In this document: positions 1 to 8,799 of the stretch, in pieces
How positions within the stretch are numbered: position 1 is the stretch's first letter
Layout: each line of letters begins with the position of its first letter
Origin: Bacilli bacterium
GTDB lineage: Bacteria > Bacillota_I > Bacilli_A > RF39 > UBA660
NCBI GenBank assembly: GCA_028709545.1
Contig: JAQVWT010000006.1
Location: 1 to 32,566 of the forward strand
Direction of reading: 5' to 3'
Length of the DNA: 32,566 nt
Made by a program: the position numbers and the translations under genes
The notes under the pieces: generated by a model
Database searches by the model: none
Told to the model about the DNA's origin: nothing
What the model saw: only the letters and a program-made list of their open reading frames with translations

Positions 1-459
1 GGTACTTCATTTTTTTACCGGATGGACCGTATAACTGATTTTGTAAAAGGAGATGGATATCAACTAAATAAAGCTTTAGTTTCAATTGGCTCATCAGGAA
101 TGTTTGGAAGAGGTTTAAGAAACATTCCTGAATATTTTCCAGAAGCTCCGACTGATTTTGCTTTTGCACTGCTGATTAATAATATTGGTTATATCGGTAT
201 TGTTTTATTTATATTTATTTATAGTTTACTTATTTATAATATAATAAAAATTATTAATAAACAGAATAAATTGTTTGTATTTCCCGTTGTGTTTTTATTG
301 TTATTTCAGTTTACTGTTAATATCTTAATGAATATTGGTTTATTTCCAGTAATCGGTATAACGCTTCCTTTTATTAGTTATGGAGGTAGTAATTTACTTT
401 CTTATATGATTATTATCGGGCTTATATTAAACATTAAAAAAGTATCATTTGATACTTAA
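1..459 (+). CDS. SEDS-family peptidoglycan polymerase (RodA/FtsW-like), 3' end only
   Basis: The reading frame is open from base 1, so the gene starts upstream of the window; about 152 C-terminal residues are present. The order of motifs is that of the SEDS glycosyltransferases, which polymerise lipid II in the cytoplasmic membrane: a GYQ...IGSSGMFGRGL loop, a PEAPTDFAFALL motif containing the conserved Asp of the family, two hydrophobic spans, and the terminal G(I)TLPFISYGGSN motif. It differs from the second SEDS gene in this window (16696-17793) in having INN where FtsW has EE after the TDF motif, so RodA or a divergent paralogue is possible. The gene runs tail-to-tail into a minus-strand gene with no gap. 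Family certain, subfamily open. Confidence 0.85.
   Translation, partial: GTSFFYRMDRITDFVKGDGYQLNKALVSIGSSGMFGRGLRNIPEYFPEAPTDFAFALLINNIGYIGIVLFIFIYSLLIYNIIKIINKQNKLFVFPVVFLLLFQFTVNILMNIGLFPVIGITLPFISYGGSNLLSYMIIIGLILNIKKVSFDT
436..457 (-). terminator. Factor-independent terminator of the minus-strand operon
   Basis: Read on the minus strand, a perfect 7-bp stem (AAGTATC / GATACTT) with a 4-nt loop is followed directly by a run of six T. It lies 3 nt past the stop of the small gene at 460-693 and inside the last codons of the converging SEDS gene. The plus strand has no T-run, so it should act on minus-strand transcripts only. Confidence 0.7.
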
Positions 460-693
460 TTATCTATAAAAATAGGGATTGTAGTTATATCCTCCATAAT
501 AATTATAGCCATAACCTGGCTGTCCTTGTTGGTAAGATTGTTGTGGATAAGATTGTTGTGGGTAAGCAGGTGAGGTTATGTAAACTGGTCTTGGTCTTGT
601 TGCACTTACTATTGCGGCGCCCCCAAGTCCCCCTAACAAAAATGGTGCCCAGAAAAATCTTTCACCTTCTACTGGCATCGTATTATAATACAT
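460..693 (-). CDS. Small membrane protein with Tyr/Gly/Gln/Pro-rich tail
   Basis: A 77-aa protein. Residues 13-30 form one short hydrophobic segment (FFWAPFLLGGLGGAAIVSA). It is followed by a basic turn (TRPRPVY) and then a low-complexity tail of PQQSY repeats and YGYNYYGGYNYN, ending in FYR. An AAAGGAG ribosome binding site 9 nt before the ATG supports translation. I do not recognise a named family; short proteins of this build occur in Firmicutes as spore-coat-like or surface-associated proteins, but nothing here proves that role. It is the last gene of a minus-strand set behind the CPBP protease and the phosphoesterase. Its ribosome binding site lies inside a long hairpin (696-735). Confidence 0.6.
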   Translation of the reverse strand: MYYNTMPVEGERFFWAPFLLGGLGGAAIVSATRPRPVYITSPAYPQQSYPQQSYQQGQPGYGYNYYGGYNYNPYFYR

Positions 694-695
694 TT

Positions 696-735
696 AAAAA
701 ACTCCTTTCATTTTATTATATGAAAAGAGTTTTTT
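696..735 (-). terminator. 16-bp hairpin overlapping the ribosome binding site of the 460-693 gene
   Basis: Arms at 696-711 and 720-735 are inverted copies of each other with one mismatch and an 8-nt loop. On the minus strand the 3' arm ends in TTTTTT, like a terminator for the phosphoesterase gene upstream. The same arm carries AAAGGAG, the ribosome binding site of the next gene. It may attenuate, or hide the start of, the small gene. Confidence 0.6.
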
Positions 736-739
736 CGTG

Positions 740-1573
740 CTATTTATTATAGAGTCTATAGAAGTTAAATGATGGATGATTAAATAATCTAAAAGGGTAT
801 TTACTTGTACCAAGTCCTCCAGATATATACATAGGAGATTCCTTTATAATATATTCAGGATCATAATAAGTTTTAGCGCCATTTACTTTTAATATTGCTC
901 CGATAAACGGAAGTCTTACTTGGCCATTATGAGAATGTCCGGCAAGGATTAAATCAGCATGATAATCATCTAACTTATTTACTGAATCAGGCTCATGCAT
1001 TAAAAGAATCGTATAATATTCTTCATTATAATTTTCAAAAGCTAAATCAATATCTTGATTACCAACTAAGTAGTCGCTAAGGCCAATAATTAAAAGTGGG
1101 GTATCACTATTGTAATAAAATAATTCTGATTTATTATCAAGTAGTTTAATATTAATATTTTTTAATATTTCATTATAGTTTTCACTATGATCATGATTAC
1201 CTCTTACCATATATGATTCTATTTCTGGATCAATCTTATTTAACAGGCTTATTACTTTGGGGATTTCATCTTTTGAAACAGATGCATCATTATCAATTAA
1301 ATCACCGGTAAAAAATACGATATGAGGTTTAAGTACATTAATTTCATTAACTATGTTTTCAAGTTCTTTAAGACGAATTGTCGTGCCATAATGTAAATCA
1401 GAAAAATGAATAATTTTTAGTCCGTGAAAATTACTGGTGAGTTTATTGTTAATAACTGAGTATTCTCTGACAACTAATCCTTTAGTACCAATAAAATAAC
1501 TATATAATATAACACCAATTATTAAAATTATAATAGATAATATAAAATTTTTAAATCTAGATTTTTTCTTCAT
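740..1573 (-). CDS. Membrane-anchored metallophosphoesterase (YkuE/YaeI-like)
   Basis: A 277-aa protein: N-terminal membrane anchor (residues 8-29), then a calcineurin-like phosphoesterase domain. All five metal-binding motifs are visible: SDLHYG (D59, H61), TGDLID (D91), GNHDH (N126, H127), MHEPD (H193) and GHSHNGQVRLP (H213, H215). The GHSHxGQxRLP ending is typical of the YkuE/YaeI group, membrane-linked phosphodiesterases thought to act on lipids or nucleotides at the membrane; the substrate here is unknown. AAGGAGC overlaps the stop codon of the upstream CPBP gene, so the two are co-transcribed and probably translationally coupled. Length is normal for the group. Confidence 0.9.
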   Translation of the reverse strand: MKKKSRFKNFILSIIILIIGVILYSYFIGTKGLVVREYSVINNKLTSNFHGLKIIHFSDLHYGTTIRLKELENIVNEINVLKPHIVFFTGDLIDNDASVSKDEIPKVISLLNKIDPEIESYMVRGNHDHSENYNEILKNINIKLLDNKSELFYYNSDTPLLIIGLSDYLVGNQDIDLAFENYNEEYYTILLMHEPDSVNKLDDYHADLILAGHSHNGQVRLPFIGAILKVNGAKTYYDPEYIIKESPMYISGGLGTSKYPFRLFNHPSFNFYRLYNK

Positions 1574-1582
1574 AAACGCTCC

Positions 1583-2233
1583 TTAAAATATAATATAACA
1601 AATTAAAACAACTAAATTATGTAGTGAGTGAATGAATATACTATTAAATATATTCTCACTTCGGTAATATATAATCCCAAAAGTAATTCCTAAAACAAAA
1701 TACGGCATGATATAAATTAGACTAATTAAATTATTAAATGATCCTATAGCGTGAAGTAAGCTAAATACTAAGCTAGAGGTAATTAAATATAAATACTTAT
1801 TACTAATGTTATTAAAACTTAATCTAAAGACTATTTCTTCGATAATAGGAACGATAATTATAAAAGAGATAATAGAAGCTAGTAAATACTTATCATACAT
1901 TTCCCTTACTAAAACTTCATTAGTGATTGTTTGATTGGGAATAATTATCATTATTAAATAATTAGCAATCATCATTAAGATAAAGCCAATAATCCAAGTT
2001 ATAAGGTTTTTCTTTAAATTTTTAGTCGGATTTTCTTTAAATTTATCAAACATTTCTTTTATTTCATATCTATTTAAAAAATAAACTGCTAAAAGAACTA
2101 TAATATTAATTATGATGGTCCCGGTTGAATAAATAAGCGGTGTTTGATAATCTTTAATACCCATTAAAATCATTTGTAGTATTAAAGTTAAAAACAAATA
2201 AGTAAATATTGTTTTAATAAGTTTGTTTTTCAT
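1583..2233 (-). CDS. CPBP-family intramembrane metalloprotease (CAAX/Abi type)
   Basis: A very hydrophobic protein of about 216 aa with six or so membrane spans. The family signature is present: EEIVFR (paired Glu and Arg, residues 132-137), then FSLLH (F157, H161) and a third conserved segment IFIHSLHN near the C terminus. CPBP proteins are membrane glutamic/metallo-proteases; bacterial members are linked to bacteriocin self-immunity, signalling or protein maturation, and the sequence does not choose between these. I take the ATG at 2233; a GTG three codons upstream (2242) is also possible, and neither has a strong ribosome binding site. First gene of a minus-strand set with the phosphoesterase 9 nt downstream. 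Confidence 0.85.
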   Translation of the reverse strand: MKNKLIKTIFTYLFLTLILQMILMGIKDYQTPLIYSTGTIIINIIVLLAVYFLNRYEIKEMFDKFKENPTKNLKKNLITWIIGFILMMIANYLIMIIIPNQTITNEVLVREMYDKYLLASIISFIIIVPIIEEIVFRLSFNNISNKYLYLITSSLVFSLLHAIGSFNNLISLIYIMPYFVLGITFGIIYYRSENIFNSIFIHSLHNLVVLICYIIF

Positions 2234-2287
2234 ATATATCACTTATTAATCTTATCATATTTTTAAGAAATTTGTTGTTTTTTTTCT

Positions 2288-2315
2288 TTGAAAATAAAAG
2301 AACCTATGTTATACT
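2288..2315 (+). promoter_or_regulatory. Sigma-A type promoter of the Tad-like operon
   Basis: TTGAAA, 16-nt spacer, TATACT. A start point near 2322 would leave a short leader with AGGAGGG 8 nt before the ATG at 2344. No comparably good promoter is visible before the next gap at 10488, so this probably drives all genes to 10487. Confidence 0.7.
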
Positions 2316-2343
2316 AAATACATGAGCATAGGAGGGAATTATT

Positions 2344-3066
2344 ATGCGATTAAAAGTGTTTATATTACTTGGCATATTAAGTTCTTTTATATTAATGTTA
2401 GATGTTAAAGCTGATTGTACATATATAGAAAAAGCAAATTTAAATGAAATAGCTGCAATGGTTAAAACTAATTATGAGGTAATAGAAGAAGATATTACTG
2501 AAGAGTTTGTTGATCCTGATACTGGAGAGGTAAGCAATATTGAAGCGGTTAAGACTAGTTTTAAAATTAGTATTTATAATATTGTTAAAGATTTATATGT
2601 TGTAGAGAGTAATAGTTTAACTAAAGAAGAGAAATATTTATTTTATGAAGATACTACTGATGGAGTATATTCTTTTGTAAGTGAAGATATAAAAAATATA
2701 ATAAAATATGAATATAATATATATTCTAATTTAGAGAGTTGCCCTGGCAATATATTAAAAACTTATAATTTTTTAAAACCAAAAATTAATATGTATTCTC
2801 AATATAGTATGTGCGTAGGTCTTGAGCATGTTCCATATTGTAAAAGATATATTACTGAGGAAGTTTCCGTGCCAGAGGTAAGTTTAAGAGATGAAATTTC
2901 AAAGTATGTTTTAGAAGAGAAGAATGAAAAAGAAGAAGATGAAGAAAAAATAAGAATTAAAGAGTTTATAGAAAATAATTATATTTATATAATTGTTGGG
3001 GTGGTAGTTGTTTCTAGCATAACAATCTTAAGTGTAGTAATAATTAAGAAAAGGAGTGCTTTATGA
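2344..3066 (+). CDS. Secreted type I membrane protein of the Tad-like operon, unknown family
   Basis: A 240-aa protein with a signal peptide (residues 1-23, cut expected after DVKA). It has an extracellular region with a few Cys, a Glu/Lys-rich charged stretch (about 190-208), one C-terminal membrane span (about 213-233) and a short KKRS cytoplasmic tail. I recognise no domain. Strong AGGAGGG ribosome binding site; first gene of the operon. Its stop overlaps the start of the large secreted protein (ATGA), which indicates coupled expression and suggests the two products act together, for example as anchor and partner at the cell surface. Confidence 0.75.
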   Translation: MRLKVFILLGILSSFILMLDVKADCTYIEKANLNEIAAMVKTNYEVIEEDITEEFVDPDTGEVSNIEAVKTSFKISIYNIVKDLYVVESNSLTKEEKYLFYEDTTDGVYSFVSEDIKNIIKYEYNIYSNLESCPGNILKTYNFLKPKINMYSQYSMCVGLEHVPYCKRYITEEVSVPEVSLRDEISKYVLEEKNEKEEDEEKIRIKEFIENNYIYIIVGVVVVSSITILSVVIIKKRSAL

Positions 3067-6000
3067 AAGTTGTAAAAAGATTAGTAATATTTGTAATAAG
3101 TTTATTTTTAATAAACTTAAATGTGAGTGGGGCAACTGAATTTGGAGTTGGGACCCATGGTGTATGTTATGGAAAAGACCTTCTTGATAAATCTGGTTAT
3201 TGCCTTCTACCATCACCGATTAGTAATATTGGTTCAAGATATTATTATCAAGATTTAGAAGACAAAATATCTTATGATAATAAAAAAAGTCCAGCCAATA
3301 AAAAGTATTTTGGAGTGATATCTGGAAAATCACAGACTTTATTTTGTATTGATCCAAATTTAAATGCTCCTAAAGATGAGTTTCCGTATATATTTGCTAG
3401 AGGTATTACATTAAATTGGGACTACGATAGAGCAATTGCTAAAGTATATCAAATGTATATTAACGATTCGGTTTATTTAATGAACCAAAGTGGGGTTAGT
3501 TTTTCAACAGCCTCGGGAAATTATTTACAAGCTGCCAATGTAGCAATGCGAGCAATAACCAACAAGTTTGAGTTTGATCTAATTAGTAATGTACCCAATC
3601 ACTTTGATAATGTTGTAAACCAGCTTGAGGGACGTCCGGCAAGTTCACCGAAATTAGTTGAAGGAACTGCTGCTTATAATTTAGTCAAAAAATATTATTG
3701 TTCAGCACTTGCTCTTACTTCAAAATCGACTAGTCACTGTGCTAATTTAGCCGGTATATCCAAAGTAAAGGTTGCAGAGTATAATTTTACATTTAATGTA
3801 ATGCCAGCAGAGACAGAGGATGCCCCTGCTGGTCAAGATAAATTTGAGAAGATTATTTCGATAAAGATAAATGGAATTCAAAAATTAGCGGCTCAATATG
3901 ATTCTTATAAAAATACTAATCCATCATTTTATATTACTGATATATCATGTGGAAATGATAATTTACTGTCATGTACTCCTGTTGACACAAGTATTACTAC
4001 TAAGAATTTAATTCAAAATAATCAAAATCAAGATTATGTTTTAAAGGTAAGAGTCTCAGGAAGAAAAGAAGATTTTAAAAATGCGGCTTCAACAAACATT
4101 TCGATAAAATATAAATATCATCATATTTTAAATGTCGAGAACCTTGCAATTTTAAGAAATCATTTAACTGAGCAAAAGACGCAAAGATTAATGGCTTTAA
4201 TGCCTGACCGTGAGCAAGAATCAGTACAAAACATCAAAATAAATTTACCTTCAATGTGTGAGGTTCGAGAAGAAAATGGTAAAACATCTTACTATTATGG
4301 TGGAACTTTATTAAAAACCGAGCTTGAATACATTCGAAAGGGATGTTGTAATGTTAAACCAAATAAGCTAAAAGAAGATGCGGCAATTAATCTATATATG
4401 GCAACTTGTGCCCTAGGAGATAGTGTAATCTTAGATACTAAGTGTGACAACGATGGAGATATAACCAATCCAAGTAGATCGATTCTTAAGCAAAGAGATA
4501 TTTACACTATTATGAACTTGGTTAATAATACTGAGAAAAATAAAAGTTCATATTCAGTTGCTGATTATAATGCCTTAATGGCAAATACAAATAATTATCG
4601 TGATGATATTTATATGGAAGAGCTTATTGCTAAAGGAAATAATTATTGCAAACTTTATACAAGTGAAAGCCAAGTAATTGAGTTTCCTGGAACCGCTGAG
4701 GCAACAAGTGGTAGGTTCTTTATCTTTGACGAAGCTCAACAACCTAAAGTAGAAGGGGAAATAATGCTGAACTTCCATACTAATTACGAACAATGGAAAA
4801 CAGATTATTTAGCAGCAATTGAAGATGAGAAGGAAGCTTATACAAAGTGGCAAACTGCACTGGCAGTTGAAAGTGCTAAAGATAATTTAGGCAGTTGTGT
4901 TAAATCAATAAAAAAAGACTGTGACTGTAAATGTTGTAGAAATGTAAGCTCATCAAATCCATTACAGCCATCAAATCCTTTGTTTCCACTGGACCATTGT
5001 TTCTCATATGATTGTGACTGTGAAAGTTATAGTTATAGTGGGGATGAGACAAAAAGACCTACAAAAAACACATATTTTGATGCAAATGGAAATGATTTAT
5101 ATCATTCTGTTACAGCTTCACTAAGTTGTTATTGTGATAGTGGAACTTCCGGAAGTGTATCATCAAATAAAAATCCAGGAGGAACATCTAGAACTTTATA
5201 TAGTGCTTACAAAGAAAAATATAATAAAAGAATAAAACTTCAAACAGATAAAAATGATTGTGAAAAAAAATCTAATTTAGCCAGTAACTGGAATTATTAT
5301 TTAGCACCAGACTTATATTTTAATTATAAACAAGAATATTATAAAAATAATAAGATGGTTCATACTGCTTTAGATCAACCAATTAAATTAGTACCTTCTT
5401 ATAATAAAGAAAAATATTGGCCAAATGTAAGTACATCAGTTAAACAAATTGCTGGTACAAAAATCGGAAAAAAATCAAGTGAAGCGTTTTCTATAAATTA
5501 TGGTGGAGGAACAAGTGCTAAAAATGAAAGGGTATCTTTTGATATAACAACTGATTACCAAATTGGTTATGAGCAAACTTTATATTATAAACCTACGGTT
5601 AAATATTATAGTTTATTACCAGATGGGCATTATATAACGAATATAACTAATTATAAAAGTGAAAATATTATCGATGTAGGTTATGTATTTAATGTAGAAA
5701 TTACGAATTATACGAATCAATATTTAACTTGGTTTTCAATAAAAAATATTGGCCATTTAATGCAGAATCCTAGTAGATATTCTAAATTACAGTCAAATCT
5801 TCAAAAAGCAATGGATCAAGCAATTTATGAAATAGAAGATCAAACAATATTAAAAATTTATAATGATGAGCAGTTAGATAGTTCTGCATTTAATAATATT
5901 TGTTATTATAATAATGAACAAATACTTTATAGGCCAGAGTGTCCAACATGTATTGATTTTAGTCCACAATACTTTACTAGAACTGTTGCTAAAGAAAATA

Positions 6001-6437
6001 TGTTCCCTAATGAGGGAGTTGGTAGTAGAACAACAGGAGCTAACTGGACAAGTACTAAAGGAAGAGAACTAGAGGCAGAAATAGCAAGAAATGGTGATAT
6101 GATTTATGGTGATATTGATGGAAGTAAGGGCTTCTTAGAAGCATCATTTAGATTAACTCCAGCTAAAATGAATGAGATTAATAATCATTATAATAAAGGA
6201 AAATCTTATAGCGACTTTAACTTAAGTTGTAATAAAGATGAGCCTGGATATGAATGTATAAGTTCACTGCTAACTGAACTGGTAAAAGATTCAAATGAAA
6301 ACCGAGCGATTTTAGAAAATAGCCGAGCAAATGGTTGGCGATATTTTGTAGATGGAAAGTGGTCACGAGGATCAATAGCATCACTACTTAAAAACGGTTA
6401 TCCTGAAGAAACTGAAAATCTTCCAGATTTGCCATAA
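3063..6437 (+). CDS. Large Cys-rich secreted surface protein with possible thioester domain
   Basis: A 1124-aa protein with a signal peptide (residues 1-24, cut near VSGA). The N-terminal region contains FCIDPN (C95) and, 61 residues on, YLQAANVAMRA (Q156). This pair resembles the Cys and Gln of the TQXA/thioester adhesin domain (PF08341), which can form an internal thioester that binds host surfaces covalently; this is inference. A Cys-dense middle part (about 615-690, with CDCKCC and CDCES motifs) may bind metal or be disulfide-linked. There is no C-terminal membrane span or LPXTG sorting signal, so it is either released or held by a partner. It overlaps the upstream gene by 4 nt and has AAAAGGAG before its ATG. 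It is the most obvious candidate cargo or surface product of the Tad-like machinery downstream. Confidence 0.75.
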   Translation: MKVVKRLVIFVISLFLINLNVSGATEFGVGTHGVCYGKDLLDKSGYCLLPSPISNIGSRYYYQDLEDKISYDNKKSPANKKYFGVISGKSQTLFCIDPNLNAPKDEFPYIFARGITLNWDYDRAIAKVYQMYINDSVYLMNQSGVSFSTASGNYLQAANVAMRAITNKFEFDLISNVPNHFDNVVNQLEGRPASSPKLVEGTAAYNLVKKYYCSALALTSKSTSHCANLAGISKVKVAEYNFTFNVMPAETEDAPAGQDKFEKIISIKINGIQKLAAQYDSYKNTNPSFYITDISCGNDNLLSCTPVDTSITTKNLIQNNQNQDYVLKVRVSGRKEDFKNAASTNISIKYKYHHILNVENLAILRNHLTEQKTQRLMALMPDREQESVQNIKINLPSMCEVREENGKTSYYYGGTLLKTELEYIRKGCCNVKPNKLKEDAAINLYMATCALGDSVILDTKCDNDGDITNPSRSILKQRDIYTIMNLVNNTEKNKSSYSVADYNALMANTNNYRDDIYMEELIAKGNNYCKLYTSESQVIEFPGTAEATSGRFFIFDEAQQPKVEGEIMLNFHTNYEQWKTDYLAAIEDEKEAYTKWQTALAVESAKDNLGSCVKSIKKDCDCKCCRNVSSSNPLQPSNPLFPLDHCFSYDCDCESYSYSGDETKRPTKNTYFDANGNDLYHSVTASLSCYCDSGTSGSVSSNKNPGGTSRTLYSAYKEKYNKRIKLQTDKNDCEKKSNLASNWNYYLAPDLYFNYKQEYYKNNKMVHTALDQPIKLVPSYNKEKYWPNVSTSVKQIAGTKIGKKSSEAFSINYGGGTSAKNERVSFDITTDYQIGYEQTLYYKPTVKYYSLLPDGHYITNITNYKSENIIDVGYVFNVEITNYTNQYLTWFSIKNIGHLMQNPSRYSKLQSNLQKAMDQAIYEIEDQTILKIYNDEQLDSSAFNNICYYNNEQILYRPECPTCIDFSPQYFTRTVAKENMFPNEGVGSRTTGANWTSTKGRELEAEIARNGDMIYGDIDGSKGFLEASFRLTPAKMNEINNHYNKGKSYSDFNLSCNKDEPGYECISSLLTELVKDSNENRAILENSRANGWRYFVDGKWSRGSIASLLKNGYPEETENLPDLP

Positions 6438-6452
6438 AGGAGAGATTGATAA

Positions 6453-6860
6453 ATGAAAGAAAGTTTATGGGGCTACTGGATAGTAGTCCTCGGATTGTTT
6501 ATTTTAGTTGTGATGATGCTTCTTCAAAATTATACAACAACTAATCAACAAGATTATTATTTGCTTAAAGAAGTAACTGATGCAGCAATGGAAGAATCCA
6601 TTGATCTTGCTCATTATCGCAAATATGGTGAACTTAGAATAGTTAAAGAAAAGTTTATGGAAAATTTTGTAAGAAGATTTTCGGCAACAGTTAATATTAA
6701 CAAGACATATGACATTGACTTTTATGCAATTTATGAGGCACCACCAAAGGTAAGCGTTATGGTAACAACTAGTACTGAGCAATATGCTGTTATGGGAGAT
6801 GTTGATAAAATAGGGATAGTAAATAGAATAGATGCAATTTTAGAAACATATGAAAAATAG
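6453..6860 (+). CDS. TadE/TadF-like single-span pseudopilin
   Basis: A 135-aa protein with an N-terminal hydrophobic helix (about residues 8-25), then a mainly alpha/beta extracellular domain with no Cys. This is the layout of TadE/TadF minor pseudopilins, and the gene lies directly before CpaB-, CpaF-, TadB- and TadC-like genes, which is the main support for the role. I see no clear prepilin peptidase site (G before the helix with Glu at +5), so processing is doubtful; it may act as an uncleaved membrane component. AAAGGAG ribosome binding site 9 nt before the start. Confidence 0.6.
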   Translation: MKESLWGYWIVVLGLFILVVMMLLQNYTTTNQQDYYLLKEVTDAAMEESIDLAHYRKYGELRIVKEKFMENFVRRFSATVNINKTYDIDFYAIYEAPPKVSVMVTTSTEQYAVMGDVDKIGIVNRIDAILETYEK

Positions 6861-6871
6861 GAGGAATGAAA

Positions 6872-7690
6872 ATGGGAAATATTGGTATATCAATTAAAAG
6901 GTTTTTAGGAAATAAGAATACGGTAACAATAATCGGGGTTCTTGCAGGAGTAGTTGTGTTATATCTTGGATATAACTGGCGAGTAAATCAAGCAGTAGAA
7001 CCACAATCAGTGCCATTTGCAAAAATGACAATTGCTGGTAATACGGAAATAACATCTGATATGATAGGTAGTATTAAAGTGTCAAAAAACATGGTCGATA
7101 CGACAAGAAATTTAGTGACATCTGCTGGTCAAGTTGTTGGTAAATATGTGAAATATGATACAACAATTCCCGAGGGAGCACTATTTTATGCAAGCCAGCT
7201 TATGACTGAAGAAGAACTTCCTAACACTGTTATTAAAGATATTCCAGAAGGCTATGCGGTTTATCCTTTAAAAGTTGATCTTCATTCAACATATGGTAAT
7301 TCAATAATGCCAAAAGATTATATTGATTTATATTTTAAGGCTGTTGATGATAATAACTATATAGTTTTTGGTAAATTTATTGAAAGTATTCAAGTACTAG
7401 CTGTAAAGGATTCAGGAGGACATCATGTATTTACTTCGTCATCAAGCGGAATACCTTCAGAGCTACTATTTGCTGTACCCGAAGATTACTTTTTATTACT
7501 TAAAAAAGCAGGATACATTAGAACCAATTCAATTGAAATAGTTCCTGTGCCAAGAAATAAAAATTATACAGATAAACCGGGTGAAACGCAAATTACAAGT
7601 GAAGAAATTAAAGCATTTATTAATGCTAAAGCAATAGATGCAAGACAAACTGATGTAGTAGAGGAAACAACTGAAGAACCGATTGAATAA
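6872..7690 (+). CDS. CpaB/RcpC-like SAF-domain protein
   Basis: About 272 aa: a membrane span at residues 17-36, then a SAF-type domain (about 46-115; VPFAKMTIAGNTEIT followed by IPEGALFYASQL) and an acidic C-terminal tail. CpaB/RcpC proteins are periplasmic or wall-side assembly factors of Tad pili; with no secretin visible here it would act outside the membrane in the wall. The GGAGG at 6860-6864 is 7 nt from the ATG at 6872 but only 1 nt from an in-frame ATG at 6866, so I chose 6872. Packed between the TadE-like gene and the ATPase. Confidence 0.75.
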   Translation: MGNIGISIKRFLGNKNTVTIIGVLAGVVVLYLGYNWRVNQAVEPQSVPFAKMTIAGNTEITSDMIGSIKVSKNMVDTTRNLVTSAGQVVGKYVKYDTTIPEGALFYASQLMTEEELPNTVIKDIPEGYAVYPLKVDLHSTYGNSIMPKDYIDLYFKAVDDNNYIVFGKFIESIQVLAVKDSGGHHVFTSSSSGIPSELLFAVPEDYFLLLKKAGYIRTNSIEIVPVPRNKNYTDKPGETQITSEEIKAFINAKAIDARQTDVVEETTEEPIE

Positions 7691-7721
7691 TTAAATTTAA
7701 AGAATAAAAAGGATGGAAAAA

Positions 7722-8786
7722 ATGAACGACACAATATTTTCACAATTAGATTTTGGTCCATTAAATGAATTTTTAACCGACGATAACATTACTGATATAT
7801 CATATAGTAATGGTGGGCAAGTCTGGTTAAAAACCCTCGACAAAGGTGTTTATAAAATTGAAAGACCTGGGGTAAATAATATTTTAATGGAAAAACTAGC
7901 CTTTCAATGTTCCAATGTTATGGGGAAAACCTTTAATATGGCTCATCCTTTTTTGGACGCAGAAAGTGCAGAACTTCGTCTTAACTTTATTCATGATTCT
8001 ATTGCAACCAATGGTATTGCGTGTGTTATTCGTAAGACGCCAGCTAAAATAAGATTAAATAAAGAAAAATTATTAAATGAGAAATATTGTATTTTGCAAA
8101 TCCATGATTTTTTAGTTAAGTGTGTTGAAGGACACTGTAATATTATCGTTAGTGGTGAAACTGGTTCAGGTAAAACAGAACTTGTTAAGTATCTAGCTAG
8201 TCATACTAAAGAGAATGAAAAAATTATTACGATTGAAGATACTTTGGAACTTCATCTTGATCGGATTTTTCCACATCGTGATATTGTTGCGATGAAAACT
8301 AATAATATTGCCTCATATTCAGATGTACTTGTAACATGTATGAGACAAAACCCAAGATGGATTTTACTATCAGAAGTTCGTTCTGCAGAAGCAGTTATGG
8401 CCGTGCGAAATTCTATTTCATCAGGACACAATATATTATCAACAATTCATTCTGATAAAGCTGAAAGTATTCCTATGCGTATGTATTCATTACTTGAAGG
8501 AAGCCAAGATATTGATCAATTTCTAGCATCAATTCATAGATATGTACAGTTAGGTGTATCAGTTAAAGGTTATATGAGTAAAGAACTCGGACGTTTTCAA
8601 AGAGAAATCGTTGAAGTTTGTGAATTCTTTGTCGATGAAGATAATGTTGCTCGTAAAAATATAATTTATAAAAAAGCTATTAGTGGGGGATTTGCTTTAA
8701 AAAATCCATCTAAGCATTTACTTGAATATTTAAGTTTACAAGGTATTAATTTACCAGTAGATACATTTGGCATAGAACAATCGTAA
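7722..8786 (+). CDS. cpaF: CpaF/TadA-type secretion ATPase
   Basis: A 354-aa type II/IV secretion ATPase. The N-terminal sensor-like domain (residues 1-135) includes LRLNF and CVIRKTP, typical of CpaF. The ATPase core has Walker A GETGSGKT (145-152), an Asp box around ED172-173, a degenerate Walker B ILLSEVR (214-220) and a His box SGHNILSTIHSD (234-245). It would power assembly or secretion through the TadB/TadC-like membrane proteins that follow. The ATG at 7722 sits about 9 nt past AAAAAGG; an in-frame ATG at 7713 overlaps that site and is less likely. The protein is shorter than classical CpaF (often 450 aa or more), lacking an N-terminal extension. Confidence 0.92.
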   Translation: MNDTIFSQLDFGPLNEFLTDDNITDISYSNGGQVWLKTLDKGVYKIERPGVNNILMEKLAFQCSNVMGKTFNMAHPFLDAESAELRLNFIHDSIATNGIACVIRKTPAKIRLNKEKLLNEKYCILQIHDFLVKCVEGHCNIIVSGETGSGKTELVKYLASHTKENEKIITIEDTLELHLDRIFPHRDIVAMKTNNIASYSDVLVTCMRQNPRWILLSEVRSAEAVMAVRNSISSGHNILSTIHSDKAESIPMRMYSLLEGSQDIDQFLASIHRYVQLGVSVKGYMSKELGRFQREIVEVCEFFVDEDNVARKNIIYKKAISGGFALKNPSKHLLEYLSLQGINLPVDTFGIEQS

Positions 8787-8799
8787 AGGAGGCCTTACT

